From positions 1,930,711-1,994,710 of the forward strand of contig NZ_BDUB01000001.1 of assembly GCF_002218065.1 (NCBI RefSeq): DNA of 64,000 bases, written 5' to 3'. Origin of the DNA: Nodularia sp. NIES-3585. GTDB lineage: Bacteria; Cyanobacteriota; Cyanobacteriia; Cyanobacteriales; Nostocaceae. Below are positions 1 to 9,896 of the stretch, piece after piece. Position numbers and translations under genes: made by a program. The number at the start of each line of letters is the position of its first letter. Positions within the stretch are counted from its first letter, which is position 1. The notes under the pieces are model-generated. The model ran no database searches. It saw nothing but the letters and a program-made list of their open reading frames with translations, and had not been told where the DNA came from.

Positions 1-1848
1 CTACCAGCTGTGGAAACCTTGGGTTCTGTCACTACGATATGTTCTGATAAAACTGGCACCTTGACCCAAAATAAAATGGTGGTGCAGTCAGTTTATGCCA
101 ATAACCATGTGTTTCGGGTGACAGGAGAAGGTTATACACCTACCGGCCATTTTCTGTTAGATAGTCAAGCAATTTCTGTAGAAGATTATCCCGAAATCCC
201 CGCTTTGTTGGTTGCATCTGCCGTTTGTAATGATTCGGTGCTGCAAAAAGAAAAAGGCGAATGGGCAATTTTAGGCGACCCCACCGAAGGCGCTTTGGTA
301 ACTGTGGCGGGAAAAGCTGGAATTGAAAAAGACCAATGGAATAGCAAATTACCCCGCGTGGGCGAGTTTCCCTTTGACTCAGAACGCAAACGGATGAGCG
401 TAATTTGTCAAGTGGAGGAAGTAGCCACAGGTGAAGCATCGTTAACGGGAGTAGACCCTGTAATTGCTAGTTTTATCGATTCTCAACCTTATTTAATGTT
501 TACCAAAGGTTCGCCAGAGTTGACTTTGGCGCGTTGTAATCAGATTCATTTGGGTAATAACTCCGCCCCATTGACCGAGGAACAACGCCAGAAAATTTTG
601 GCGGAAAATAACCAGATGGCGAGTCAAGGTTTACGGGTGCTAGGTTTTGCTTACAAACCCCTGCTAGAACTACCGCCAGAAGGTTCGGATGAGATATCAG
701 AGGTAAATTTGGTTTGGGTGGGCTTAATCGGGATGCTAGATGCCCCACGTCCAGAAGTGAGGGTAGCAGTACAAGAGTCTCGGAATGCCGGAATTCGCCC
801 GATCATGATTACAGGCGACCACCAGCTAACTGCACGAGCGATCGCCATTGATTTGGGAATAGCCCAAGAAGGTGATAGAGTCCTCACAGGTCAAGAATTG
901 CAGCATATAACTGACCAGGAATTAGAGCAACAAGTTGACTTAGTAAGTATCTACGCCAGAGTTTCCCCAGAACACAAACTGCGGATTGTGCAAGCGTTAC
1001 AACGTCGAGGGAGATTTGTCGCCATGACCGGCGATGGTGTAAATGATGCCCCAGCCTTGAAACAAGCCGATATTGGCATTGCGATGGGTATTACTGGCAC
1101 GGATGTGAGTAAAGAAGCCAGTGATATGGTATTGCTTGATGACAACTTTGCGACTATTGTCGCTGCAACGAAAGAAGGTAGAGTCGTTTACACTAATATT
1201 CGCCGCTTTATTAAATATATTCTTGGTAGTAACGTGGGCGAAGTTCTCACCATTGCCTCAGCACCACTTCTCGGACTTGGAGGCGTTCCCCTGACTCCTT
1301 TACAAATTCTCTGGATGAACTTGGTAACAGACGGTTTACCAGCGTTGGCTTTAGCGGTGGAACCCCCAGAACCAGATGTCATGAAGCGTCCGCCTTTCAG
1401 TCCCCGCGAAAGTATTTTTGCTAGGGGGTTAGGTTCCTACATCGTTCGCATAGGCATCGTTTTCGCCATTGTTACGATTATTTTAATGCTGTGGGCATTC
1501 AATCATTGCAAGATTCCAGTGGAAGGACTTGACCCCGAACGGTGGAAGACAATGGTGTTCACATCGTTATGTTTAGCACAGATGGGTCATGCGATCGCCA
1601 TTCGTTCTAATAATAAACTGACGATAGAGATGAATCCTTTCTCTAATATGTTTGTCTTAGGGGCTGTCGTTGTCACCACGATTTTGCAGTTAATGCTAAT
1701 TTACGTCCCACCCCTGCGCGCTTTCTTTGGAACTCATTGGCTACCTCCCGCAGAATTGGCTATTTGTTGTGGTTTCAGTGCTTTGATGTTTGTCTGGATT
1801 GAATTGGAAAAGCTTTTCTTCCGCTTGATAGGTAGAAAGAGTGTGTAA
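1..1848 (+). CDS. Cation-transporting P-type ATPase (Ca2+/type II), 3' part only
   Basis: ATP-driven cation pump of the inner membrane, most like type II (Ca2+/PMR-PacL) P-ATPases. The frame is open from base 1, so the N-terminal actuator domain and first helices lie outside the window. The visible part starts with the phosphorylation motif DKTGTLT. It continues through a nucleotide-binding domain with KGSPE (about residue 168) and the hinge [10 protein letters not shown] (about residue 340), then a hydrophobic C-terminal half with about six membrane segments including [16 protein letters not shown]. The family assignment is firm; the transported ion (Ca2+, or possibly Mn2+/Na+) is inferred. 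A G-rich repeat tract follows the stop codon. Confidence 0.93.
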   Translation, partial: LPAVETLGSVTTICSDKTGTLTQNKMVVQSVYANNHVFRVTGEGYTPTGHFLLDSQAISVEDYPEIPALLVASAVCNDSVLQKEKGEWAILGDPTEGALVTVAGKAGIEKDQWNSKLPRVGEFPFDSERKRMSVICQVEEVATGEASLTGVDPVIASFIDSQPYLMFTKGSPELTLARCNQIHLGNNSAPLTEEQRQKILAENNQMASQGLRVLGFAYKPLLELPPEGSDEISEVNLVWVGLIGMLDAPRPEVRVAVQESRNAGIRPIMITGDHQLTARAIAIDLGIAQEGDRVLTGQELQHITDQELEQQVDLVSIYARVSPEHKLRIVQALQRRGRFVAMTGDGVNDAPALKQADIGIAMGITGTDVSKEASDMVLLDDNFATIVAATKEGRVVYTNIRRFIKYILGSNVGEVLTIASAPLLGLGGVPLTPLQILWMNLVTDGLPALALAVEPPEPDVMKRPPFSPRESIFARGLGSYIVRIGIVFAIVTIILMLWAFNHCKIPVEGLDPERWKTMVFTSLCLAQMGHAIAIRSNNKLTIEMNPFSNMFVLGAVVVTTILQLMLIYVPPLRAFFGTHWLPPAELAICCGFSALMFVWIELEKLFFRLIGRKSV

Positions 1849-1852
1849 GAAA

Positions 1853-1953
1853 AAGAGTAGGGAGTAGGGAGTGGGGGGGAAGAGGCAGGGGTGCAGGGTG
1901 CAGGAGGGAGAAAGAGGCAGGGGTGCAGGGTGCAGGGTGCAGGGGGGAGAAGA
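1853..1953. repeat. G-rich short-period tandem repeat tract
   Basis: Purine-rich tract made of variants of GGAGTAGG/GGGGTGCAGG units directly after the ATPase stop codon. Similar tracts follow or precede genes at about 19083-19130, 19193-19263 (C-rich strand), 37411-37440, 38328-38395 and 55670-55700. This is a common intergenic repeat class in Nostocales and appears non-coding. Confidence 0.6.
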
Positions 1954-1963
1954 CGGTGATTTT

Positions 1964-2012
1964 CCAATGACCAATGACCAATGACCAATGACTAATGACT
2001 AATGACCAATGT
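1964..2012. repeat. Tandem heptamer repeat (STRR type) running into recF
   Basis: Seven consecutive 7-bp units: CCAATGA four times, CTAATGA twice, and a last unit CCAATGT. The ATG of the last unit is the recF start codon at 2009. The same heptamer family, in reverse complement, occurs at 53055-53120. Such short tandemly repeated repetitive sequences are well known in heterocystous cyanobacteria. Confidence 0.85.
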
Positions 2013-3139
2013 ACTTAAAAAACCTCCACCTGAGACAATTTCGGAATTACCAAGACCAGAAGGTTGAATTTACTGCTGCTAAAACAATTCTGGTGGGTAA
2101 TAATGCTCAGGGAAAATCTAATTTGTTGGAGGCGGTGGAGTTGCTGGCGACATTGCGATCGCATCGGATGGGGCGCGTCACGGATTTTATTCAAGAAGGA
2201 CAAGATATAGCTCAAATTAATGCCACTTTGGAGCGAGAAAATGGTATCAGTGATCTGGCTTTAACTCTCCGCCGCAATGGTCGCCGCAGCGTGGCGATTA
2301 ATGGCGAATCTGTGCGCCGACAAATGGATTTTTTGGGTGTACTCAATGCTGTGCAGTTTTCGAGTTTGGATTTAGACTTGGTACGCGGTGGCCCTGATGT
2401 TCGTCGTAATTGGCTAGATACACTATTAATTCAACTCGAACCTGTTTATGCTCACCTTTTGCAGCAATACAACCAAGTATTACGCCAACGCAACGCTTTT
2501 TTAAAGAAAGCTGTAGATTCAGGAGATGGGATAAATCACTTTTCTACAAAGGATTCTACTCTGGCTATATGGGATGCTCAGTTAGTTACCACTGGTGCAA
2601 AGGTGATTAGAAGACGCGATCGCGCTATTCAAAGACTGGCTCCCATTGCTGCTGCTTGGCACGCTAGTATTAGTGGTAGTACAGAAGTTCTGCAAATTAA
2701 TTATCTGCCTAGTGTACCTTTGCTAGAGACTCATCCAGACGATATACAGCCAGCTTTTTTAGCAAAAATTCAACAACGAGCTGCGGCTGAACTCTACCGA
2801 GGTACTACTCTTGTCGGACCTCATCGTGACGAAGTAGAATTCATCATTAATCAAACCCCGGCTCGTCAATACGGTTCTCAAGGTCAACAACGAACCCTAG
2901 TATTAGCTCTAAAATTAGCTGAATTACAACTGATTGAACAAGTCGTCCAAGAACCACCCCTGCTCTTACTAGATGATGTTCTCGCTGAATTAGACCCATT
3001 CCGTCAAAATCAATTACTTGATGCCATTCAAGACCGTTTTCAAACCCTAATTACTACTACTCACCTCAGTTCTTTCGATGCCCAGTGGCTAAATTCCTCG
3101 CAAATTCTTTATGTGAAGTCTGGGGAAATAGTATCGTGA
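2009..3139 (+). CDS. recF: DNA replication and repair protein RecF
   Basis: ABC-type ATPase that binds gapped DNA and helps load RecA during recombinational repair (RecFOR pathway). The N-terminus [14 protein letters not shown] is typical of RecF. Walker A is GNNAQGKSN (about residues 31-39), the signature region [17 protein letters not shown] lies near residue 288, and Walker [13 protein letters not shown] near residue 320. The length of 376 aa is normal. The ATG sits inside the last heptamer of a tandem repeat and no clear Shine-Dalgarno sequence is visible, so the 5' leader has been taken over by repeat DNA. It is read in the same direction as the upstream ATPase gene, but the repeat tract makes co-transcription uncertain. 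Confidence 0.95.
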   Translation: MYLKNLHLRQFRNYQDQKVEFTAAKTILVGNNAQGKSNLLEAVELLATLRSHRMGRVTDFIQEGQDIAQINATLERENGISDLALTLRRNGRRSVAINGESVRRQMDFLGVLNAVQFSSLDLDLVRGGPDVRRNWLDTLLIQLEPVYAHLLQQYNQVLRQRNAFLKKAVDSGDGINHFSTKDSTLAIWDAQLVTTGAKVIRRRDRAIQRLAPIAAAWHASISGSTEVLQINYLPSVPLLETHPDDIQPAFLAKIQQRAAAELYRGTTLVGPHRDEVEFIINQTPARQYGSQGQQRTLVLALKLAELQLIEQVVQEPPLLLLDDVLAELDPFRQNQLLDAIQDRFQTLITTTHLSSFDAQWLNSSQILYVKSGEIVS

Positions 3140-3185
3140 ATGGAAAGTAGGAGGAAGCAATTTTTGCCCCAGGGCTGACATTATT

Positions 3186-3662
3186 TTATTCTAATTTTTT
3201 AAATATGTTCAGAACTACGAAAGTTAAGACAGCACCAATTAATCCTAACTGCCACAAACCACACCCAGCCGCCATTCCTAAAGCAGCAGAAACCCAAATA
3301 GATGCAGCTGATGTCAGTCCGTGAATTTTAATTTTATGTGATTCTTGGGAAGATTGGCTCATAATTTCTCCAGCCCCAAGAAATCCCACTCCAGTTGCAA
3401 CACCTTGGATAACCCGGCTCAGTGCATCAGCATTCGTGGGTATTAAAGCTGTTTGCAGAGGTATAATGATAAACGCTGCTGCGCCAAAACTTACTAACAT
3501 ATGAGTTCTCAAACCCGCTGGCTTATGCTTAAATTGGCGCTCTATGCCGACGATTGCCCCAATTACCAAAGCGAGACATAGCCTAAATATGAGATTCAAT
3601 GAATCATCGGGTGTAAGGTAGTAAGTGTTTAACAATTCTGGGTCTGGGAAAAAGACTATCAC
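3186..3662 (-). CDS. MgtC/SapB family membrane protein
   Basis: Small inner-membrane protein of 158 aa with four to five hydrophobic segments. The conserved MgtC core GAIVGIERQFKHKPAGLRTH (about residues 36-55) is followed by MLVSFGAAAFII and GVATGVGFLGAGEIM. Family members are linked to Mg2+ homeostasis and inhibition of F-type ATPase in pathogens; the role in cyanobacteria is not settled. It lies tail to tail with recF (46 bp between stops) and head to head with the PEP-synthase gene. The longer pathogen-type C-terminal cytoplasmic domain is absent, as in many SapB-like members. Confidence 0.88.
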   Translation of the reverse strand: MIVFFPDPELLNTYYLTPDDSLNLIFRLCLALVIGAIVGIERQFKHKPAGLRTHMLVSFGAAAFIIIPLQTALIPTNADALSRVIQGVATGVGFLGAGEIMSQSSQESHKIKIHGLTSAASIWVSAALGMAAGCGLWQLGLIGAVLTFVVLNIFKKLE

Positions 3663-3918
3663 CTACATTACACTAAATTAGCTGTGTTTTTGACTGTCAA
3701 AAATAATTACCCTATAACGTTCTAATTCACATTGCTAGATTTCACCATAAACTGAATAATTGAAGGAACCCTAGCCTTTGAGCAATTACTCTGATTGCCT
3801 AGATTAAATGTAAATTGCCGGAAACCTTCTTGGCAGGTCTTCAGTAGAAAATATCTGAAAATATACCAGGAGGAAAGACACGTAACGACAAATAGACAAC
3901 TGATAACTAACAAATTGA

Positions 3919-6300
3919 GTGGATAAACTCTACTGGCTTGACCAAATTAAACTGCAAGACCGCACTCAGGTAGGTGACAAAGCCTTCTACTTGAGTAAAA
4001 TTATGCAGCGTGGCTATCCGGTAGTACCTGGTTTTGTAGTTTCCGCAGAAGTATTAAGACAATTTCTCACAACTCTCAATAGTACATCCGCTTTAGTAGC
4101 AGATTTACCCTATTCTTCTTTGCATCTAGATGTAGCTAATTGGCGACAACTTCAGCAAGTAGCTGGTCGCTTGCGTCAGGAAATCATGACAGGGACAGTA
4201 CCACCGCAGTGGGTGAATAAAATTTTCGTCGCCGCGAAAGAATGGCAAACTGGTTATATGATTTTGCGCCCCAGCTTGGCATTATCGGCGATCACGCCAA
4301 GGGGAGGAAATACATCTGGGTTGTTGGATGCGATTTTTTGTCGCTGTGATGAGGAAGCGATCGCTTTGGCACTCAAACGCACCTGGAGTCAGTTATTTCG
4401 GGCTAGAAGTCTACTGTATTGGCGACGGCTGTCCGTGAACCTGCAACAAATTAATTTAGCGGTGTTGGTGCAACCGGTGGAGAATGCGATCGCTAGTGGT
4501 CTTCTCTATGCTCATTCTTCAGGGTGGACAATAGAAGCGACAAAGGGATTAGGAATAGCGCTTTCCCAAGGCGATGTACAACCTGATGTTTATTACATCC
4601 AACAAGAAACAGGGGTAGTGCTAGAGCGACATCTAGGCAATAAAATGCTGGCTTATGGTTTTGATGATGCCGCAACGCTGGATTCACACAGGTTAGTCAT
4701 CTCAGCAGATAATACTGATATAGTGACTTATGTACTGGAAGAAGCGCAACAAAAGCAATACGCTTTATCAGAAAAATATTTGCAACAAGTCATCACTCTG
4801 GGGAATCAACTTGTGAGTGAAATAGGTAATAATTATACCATTAAATGGACAATCTCTGATCAAACTCCAGATCCTACTCTCCACTTAACTCAAGTTAGTT
4901 CTCCTCAATCTGCAATTCCCAATTTACAGTACGGCTACACCACGCCACCGATCATCAAAGGTCTAGCGGCATCAGGCGGACGTGTAACAGCAAAAGCTCA
5001 CGTCATTACTGATGCCCACAAGCAACCAGGAAAAATAGATAAAGGTGTAATTTTAGTAGTAGCAACTATTGCACCAGATTGGTTGCCTTTTTTACAACAA
5101 GTTAGTGGTATTATCACAGAGTGGGGAGGATTAACTAGTCATGCGGCAATTCTAGCCAGAGAATTGGGTATCCCAGCTGTAGTTAGTGCCGCAGATGCCA
5201 CAGTCTTGATTCAAAACGGCGAGAGGTTACTTGTGGATGGCGATAGGGCAGAGGTGTATCGGATTAGAGGAGAAAAAGCAGCAGAGGGAGAAACTCAAGA
5301 ACTAAAGTCCCCAGAGTCAACTGTAGCCTCATATTCTCATGTCAATCCTCACTTACCGATGATTTCTACCCAGTTGCTAGTTAATCTGAGTCAGCCCAGG
5401 TTAATAGAACAAGGGCAAAGTTTACCTGTGGATGGAGTGGGATTATTACGCTCAGAATTAATGTTACTCAATATACTCGAAGGGCAACATCCCCATAGTT
5501 GGCTTGTGGGTGGTCGTCAAGCAGAGTTGTTAGAAAAATGGACTGAGCAGATTATTCAGTTTACTCGTGCTTTTGCGCCGCGGCCAGTTTTTTATCGTTC
5601 TTTGGATTGGCGATCGCATGAGTTGCCATCAGGGCTGCATAATCAACATTCTGTGAAGAATTCACCTTTGAGCGATGTCTACGACGGGCTTCGCCTACGC
5701 GGTACATTCAGTTATGTATGCAATCCCGCCGTTTTTGAATTGGAACTCACAGCTTTGGCAAATGTGCAGAAGGCTGGATACAGCAATCTGAATCTATTGT
5801 TGCCTTTTGTTCGCAGTGTCGCAGAGTTTTCTTTTTGTCGGGCTAAGGTTGAACAAGCTGGCTTAACCCAAGTACCGCAGTTTCAACTGTGGATGATGGC
5901 GGAAGTGCCAAGTGTGCTATTTTTGCTGCCAGAATACGTAAAAGCAGGTGTAGCGGGGATTTCTATTGGTACAAATGACCTCACCCAACTACTGTTAGGT
6001 GTAGATCGAGAACAAGGACAAATTACCAGAGTCTTGAATGAACGTCATCCCGCAGTAATGGGTGCGATCGCTCAGCTGATTCAGATGGCCAAAACTGCGG
6101 GGATACCTTGTTCCATCTGCGGTCAAGCACCAGCTATTTATCCAGAAATCATTGACCAATTGGTAGAATGGGGGATTACCTCTATTTCCGTGGAACCCGA
6201 AGCCGTGGAGAGGACATATAGAGCGATCGCTCGTGCTGAACACCGTCTAATTTTAGCAGCAGCTAGAAAACAAATAGGCATAGGCGATCGCCCATGTTAA
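3919..6300 (+). CDS. Phosphoenolpyruvate synthase-like (PEP-utilising) enzyme
   Basis: Phosphotransferase of the PEP synthase/pyruvate phosphate dikinase family, which interconverts pyruvate and PEP through a phosphohistidine. The order is an N-terminal ATP-binding domain (1-330), a swivelling phosphohistidine domain with the catalytic histidine in GGLTSHAAILARELGIPAVV (about residue 406), and a C-terminal PEP-binding barrel with GTNDLTQLLLGVDRE and the catalytic cysteine in SICGQAP (about residue 732). The start is GTG at 3919 with no strong ribosome-binding site next to it. A dispersed repeat is read in frame at 5671-5700. The 793-aa length is close to PEP synthase, but the N-terminal domain is divergent, so the exact substrate is not certain. 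Confidence 0.85.
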   Translation: MDKLYWLDQIKLQDRTQVGDKAFYLSKIMQRGYPVVPGFVVSAEVLRQFLTTLNSTSALVADLPYSSLHLDVANWRQLQQVAGRLRQEIMTGTVPPQWVNKIFVAAKEWQTGYMILRPSLALSAITPRGGNTSGLLDAIFCRCDEEAIALALKRTWSQLFRARSLLYWRRLSVNLQQINLAVLVQPVENAIASGLLYAHSSGWTIEATKGLGIALSQGDVQPDVYYIQQETGVVLERHLGNKMLAYGFDDAATLDSHRLVISADNTDIVTYVLEEAQQKQYALSEKYLQQVITLGNQLVSEIGNNYTIKWTISDQTPDPTLHLTQVSSPQSAIPNLQYGYTTPPIIKGLAASGGRVTAKAHVITDAHKQPGKIDKGVILVVATIAPDWLPFLQQVSGIITEWGGLTSHAAILARELGIPAVVSAADATVLIQNGERLLVDGDRAEVYRIRGEKAAEGETQELKSPESTVASYSHVNPHLPMISTQLLVNLSQPRLIEQGQSLPVDGVGLLRSELMLLNILEGQHPHSWLVGGRQAELLEKWTEQIIQFTRAFAPRPVFYRSLDWRSHELPSGLHNQHSVKNSPLSDVYDGLRLRGTFSYVCNPAVFELELTALANVQKAGYSNLNLLLPFVRSVAEFSFCRAKVEQAGLTQVPQFQLWMMAEVPSVLFLLPEYVKAGVAGISIGTNDLTQLLLGVDREQGQITRVLNERHPAVMGAIAQLIQMAKTAGIPCSICGQAPAIYPEIIDQLVEWGITSISVEPEAVERTYRAIARAEHRLILAAARKQIGIGDRPC
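5671..5700 (+). repeat. Dispersed repeat inserted in frame in the PEP-synthase-like gene
   Basis: The 30-bp unit AGCGATGTCTACGACGGGCT (5671-5690) plus TCGCCTACGC is translated as SDVYDGLRLR. Reverse-complement copies lie at about 60290-60316 and 61161-61190, and related units at about 11336-11360 and 63570-63580. The peptide lies in a linker-like stretch and is rich in small and charged residues, as expected for a tolerated insertion. Confidence 0.75.
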
Positions 6301-6483
6301 ACATCCCTAACTCCAAGAGAAATAGTCAAGCAATATAGATGTTGATATAGTTCAATACCGTTCAGTTAATACCAATTTTATGTAAGGCTGCACAGAATAA
6401 TAAAATCCATTAATTCATCCGTCTTTATCTGCGTTTATCTGCGTTCAATTATTCTTGAAATCTTATTCTATGCAGCTTCATCT

Positions 6484-6589
6484 TACAGCGGTTTCCAATT
6501 ATATAAGGTACATCTTAGCCCCCTCATCGCTTGCGGGGAGGGGGTTGGGGGTGGGGTTCTTGTACCTCATAACACCGAAAAGTGCTGTA
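6484..6589. repeat. MITE-like element, copy A (inverted relative to copy B)
   Basis: Element of 106 bp with TACAGC...GCTGTA ends and a G-rich centre. Read as reverse complement, 7940-8046 matches it almost completely; the main difference is TTGCGGGGAGG versus TTGCACCGGAGG in the centre. The two copies bracket the baeRF-type gene as a large inverted repeat. Just upstream (about 6391-6480) is an imperfect inverted pair GCTGCACAGAATAA / TTATTCTATGCAGC. Confidence 0.8.
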
Positions 6590-6597
6590 ATTTAGTA

Positions 6598-7761
6598 TTA
6601 ATACCGAAAAATAGCGGCTACTGGTGTACCATTTGGCATTTTTTCTGACTCAACCGTGTACACTTTGCCACCATTGATTAATGTTTGAATGGCAGCAAAA
6701 TCTAACATATCCTCATCATCTGGCTCTCGTTCCGAGTGCAAATCCACAATCATTGTATCTGGATCAAATTTACCCCAAATTTGCATATCTATTGGCACAA
6801 ACATCGAATCAACCCTCTGGCAATAAGTAGCTGAAACAATTTCTTTAATGTCACTAGAAGTTGTCCCAGTACCAGCTAATTGCTGATAAAGTGCCATTGC
6901 TGACTGCTGATTTTCATGAAACCAAGGTTCGACAATTGGCCAAGCTTGCTGATGCAACTCTTCCGGCTTCATCACTTCGGGGTTACCAGTAATACCTTCT
7001 TCGACAAAATAAGGATAAGTATTTGCTTCTTGATAAATCGGGAACAGATACTCAACCCCCATCAACACTAAAGGCGCATTGTCCCCCCGGATTTTTTCGT
7101 GTACCGCCCTATCAACAATGTGAAAAAATTGTAAGATATCTGCTTGACGTTTATCTTGGTCGGGACTTCCCTGACCATGAACATCCCCCGGCTGTTGAAA
7201 CGTATTAGCCGTTCCCCCTCTAGATGTAGCAATCCGATGTTGTACCCCTTTTTGAATATCATCCTCCATCAAAGCTTCATCCATACTCCGAGGCATATTT
7301 TCTACTTCCACCTCATTGAGGCTGTAGCCTGTTCCCTCAAAAAACTTAACATCCTTTTGGCTAAGAGCTAGGAGATAAAACTTGCCATCACTGTTGATTA
7401 AATGCAGCAATTGCTTCAGATGGAAGCGGTCACTAACAACTACTAATTCTTGAAACTCCATTGGTAGTCGGTAACAGCGAAATATTTGGGGAGAAATAAA
7501 AATTGCCAATCCGTGGTCTTGGTTTTGCCAAAAATCGGTCGTATCAAGTTCTTTCGCTGGTTGGAGAAAATCTACCGCCTCAGTGTGGCGCATCCCCATA
7601 GCATCCAAACGTTCTTCAGCTTCACGGATTAAGTTTTTAAACCGAATGGGATTTTGTCGAATTTCTGCCCCCGCTTTTTGCATAGGCATATATAAAGAAA
7701 TACAAGGGCTTTGAGAATTATTAACTAAAATTTTGAGTTCATCATGGGATAATATCGTCAT
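6598..7761 (-). CDS. Bacterial archaeo-eukaryotic release-factor-like (baeRF) family protein
   Basis: Soluble protein of 387 aa resembling the baeRF families, bacterial relatives of the eRF1/Pelota fold that are linked by genome context to stress and ribosome rescue but have no defined reaction. Features that support this are the N-terminal SPCISLYMPMQKAGAEIRQN and a central segment containing FYLLALSQKDVKFFEG. Its C-terminal half also has the family's VDRAVHEKIRG...APLVLMGVEYLFPIY and a terminal NGTPVAAIFRY. Start is ATG at 7761. The gene is monocistronic, and its 3' end abuts MITE-like copy A by 8 bp, so the repeat is transcribed or forms part of its terminator. Confidence 0.75.
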   Translation of the reverse strand: MTILSHDELKILVNNSQSPCISLYMPMQKAGAEIRQNPIRFKNLIREAEERLDAMGMRHTEAVDFLQPAKELDTTDFWQNQDHGLAIFISPQIFRCYRLPMEFQELVVVSDRFHLKQLLHLINSDGKFYLLALSQKDVKFFEGTGYSLNEVEVENMPRSMDEALMEDDIQKGVQHRIATSRGGTANTFQQPGDVHGQGSPDQDKRQADILQFFHIVDRAVHEKIRGDNAPLVLMGVEYLFPIYQEANTYPYFVEEGITGNPEVMKPEELHQQAWPIVEPWFHENQQSAMALYQQLAGTGTTSSDIKEIVSATYCQRVDSMFVPIDMQIWGKFDPDTMIVDLHSEREPDDEDMLDFAAIQTLINGGKVYTVESEKMPNGTPVAAIFRY

Positions 7762-7939
7762 ATTATTGAACTCCTATCAATTAAAACTAAACAAGCTAAT
7801 TTAATTGCATAGCAGGTTTGATTAAATTTCATCTTGCTTTTGATAAGAGATTACCTGCTACATAGACCATTCTTTAGATAGATAAACAGGTGGTTTTAGA
7901 AATGAATAGTTTTGGCTCTTCAAGGATATATAGGACTCA

Positions 7940-8046
7940 TACAGCCCTTTTTGGTGTTATGAGGTACAAGAACCCCACCCCCAACCCCCTCCGGTGCAAG
8001 CGATGAGGGGGCTAAGATGTACCTTATATAATTGGAAACCGCTGTA
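7940..8046. repeat. MITE-like element, copy B (inverted relative to copy A)
   Basis: Element of 107 bp that is the reverse complement of 6484-6589. It lies in the 463-bp gap (7762-8224) between the divergent baeRF and Uma2 genes, upstream of both. The rest of that gap holds AT-rich leader sequence and the hairpin at 8066-8145. Confidence 0.8.
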
Positions 8047-8065
8047 TTTGATTTATGAAACACAC

Positions 8066-8145
8066 GTAGGGTGTGTGATCGAGGAGAGTACGGCACCAAG
8101 ACCCACAAAGACGGTGCGTTAGGCTAAAGCCATAACACACCCTAC
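8066..8145. repeat. Hairpin repeat with GTAGGGTGTGT arms
   Basis: Perfect 11-bp arms GTAGGGTGTGT (8066-8076) and ACACACCCTAC (8135-8145) enclose GGTGCGTTAGGCTAAAGCC-type sequence. The same motif family forms the core of the elements at 51381-51556 and 55325-55490. It is a known style of Nostocales intergenic repeat. Confidence 0.6.
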
Positions 8146-8224
8146 ATATACTTAGCTATTTTCAATATCTTTTTGAGGCATCAGCAGCGATACAATAAAT
8201 ACAAATCCATAAAAGGCAGTCTTT

Positions 8225-8656
8225 ATGGCGACACAACTCGGTCAAACCAAAGAGCTACACAATCTGGTAATCTCTTGGGAAGCGTTGCCGGAGAATTTTC
8301 AACTAGAGGATGAACCAGTAGAAAATACAGGTCAGCCAATTTTGGCTGGTGCTTTGCGCGAAAGCTTAGAAATTTGTGGTTTCATCCAACCTCAGATGTT
8401 GATTGCTTCCAATTTTGGTCTTTGTGCAACTGTTAACGGTCAATTGATTATAAAAGCCCCAGATTGGCTTTATGTTCCTAGTGTTAATGAAGTTTTAAGC
8501 GACTGCAAAAGCTACACACCTCATTTACAAGGGGATATTCCCGCAGTGGTGATGGAATTTTTATCTGATACCGAGGGGGAAGAATATTCGGTGAAGCGAA
8601 CCTATCCCCCAGGAAAATGGTTTTTTTACGAGCGAATTTTGCAGATTCCTATCTAG
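8225..8656 (+). pseudogene. Uma2-family nuclease-like gene, 5' fragment (IS-interrupted)
   Basis: The N-terminal 143 aa of an Uma2/DUF820 (PD-(D/E)XK fold) protein, a family greatly expanded in cyanobacteria. Visible landmarks are ENTGQPILAGALRESLEICG, PDWLYVPSVNEV, and VMEFLSDTEGEEYSVKR, where the family's catalytic Asp/Glu region begins. The frame stops with TAG at 8654, exactly where IS sequence starting GGGCTTGCTGAAAAAGT begins. The C-terminal part resumes at about 9895. Some middle residues are missing, so this is a disrupted gene rather than a short functional one. Confidence 0.8.
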
Positions 8657-9896
8657 GGCTTGCTGAAAAAGTCGTGAAAAAACCACAGAAGAAATGAGTA
8701 GGTAATCAGGCAGTAGTAAAGATAAGTTTTTGTTGACTAAAATTGCTCAAAGCATCACTTTTATTAATCAAAGAAGGTAAAAAAGACGTAGTTTTGAAAA
8801 ATTGACACAAAAATCCCCAAAAAAGCCGTAATAACAGAGTAGAAAGATTCATGACTAAAAAAGTTATGGCAATAGAAGTTAAAGAAGTATGAGGCAGTTT
8901 AGCCATGACTCTACCCAGGCTAAATCTTCGTTTACCTTGTCCAAATTTCCCCTCAATACAATTACGAATCCGCTCATCATCAGCGGCTTGTTTCTTTTGT
9001 TCTTGACTAACATTTTTTGGTGGTCTACCTAATGGTGGACCACTGATTCTAATTCCTCTTTCTTTACACCAAGCGCGATTTTCCCGTGTCCGATAAATTT
9101 TATCTACATGAACAGATTCAGGATAATATCCAGTGTAATTTTTGTAAGCTTCAACCTGTGATTTTAGATCCCCTGATTCATTAAAATTATCCCAACTGAT
9201 GTGGTCTAAAAATACATAGCCATCAAAGCAACTGGCGGAAAACTTTGCTCCAAATTCTACGTTTGTTCTGGCTTTACCACGGACTATTGGACGAATATGT
9301 GGCTGACTTAAACTGACAATCCGGTCTTCTATACTCCGTTTTTTATTTTCATATAACCACAGTTGTTGACGATAAACTTCTGCCACTACTAGCAGCATCT
9401 TATATTGTCTGTTGCTCAATTTTAATAGTGATGCACCCTCTTCTAGTAGTTGCTGAATGTGAGCTAGGTTTCTTTTGATATATTGCAGTTGCTTTTTGAT
9501 AGCCTTTCTTCTTTCTCTAAAGTTTACTTTCTAACGCCTGTTTGACAATTTCTTGATTGATTTTGTTGACTAAATTTATATCTATTCTTTCTCGAAAATG
9601 AACCAGCATTGACGGATCAAATGGCGGTTTATTACTGTAGGTTGACATTCCTATAAAGTATTGCAGATAGGGATTTTCCCTGATTTGCTCAACTGTTTCT
9701 CTATCACTTGTTCCTAGTTTCTCTTTGATTATCAATGCCCCCAGTGCCATTCTAAATGTTTTCGCTGGTGCGCCTATTTCCTCTGTAAATATGGCTGCAT
9801 ATTCTGATTCAAATTCTGACCAAGGTATTATTTCCGCCAAGATTACCCAACGGTTATCTGAGGCTAGTTTTCCCCCAAAGGATAGTTCAAAGCTTT
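8657..9896 (-). mobile_element. Decayed IS5-type insertion sequence inside an Uma2 gene
   Basis: The right end begins GGGCTTGCTGAAAAAGT, a terminal sequence typical of this IS group. The transposase is on the minus strand. No matching inverted end is visible on the other side: transposase sequence (ESFELSFGGKLASDNRW) joins Uma2 sequence directly at about 9893-9897. The left IS end and the middle of the Uma2 gene therefore appear to have been deleted. The transposase is also frameshifted. The element is probably immobile on its own. Confidence 0.8.
8706..9894 (-). pseudogene. IS5-type transposase, frameshifted and 5'-truncated
   Basis: Two pieces of one DDE transposase. The N-terminal DUF772-like part runs from about 9894 down to 9517 (SFGGKLASDNRWVILAEIIPW then SEFESEYAAIFTEEIGAPAK and QIRENPYLQYFIG) and ends at a TAG. 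The rest continues in another frame (VNFRERRKAIKKQLQYIKRN) down to 8706. It contains VHVDKIYRTRENRAWC and the glutamate region RIRNCIEGKFGQGKRRF. A one-base shift near 9517-9525 joins the frames. The N-terminus has no start codon because the element is cut at the Uma2 junction. Confidence 0.8.
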
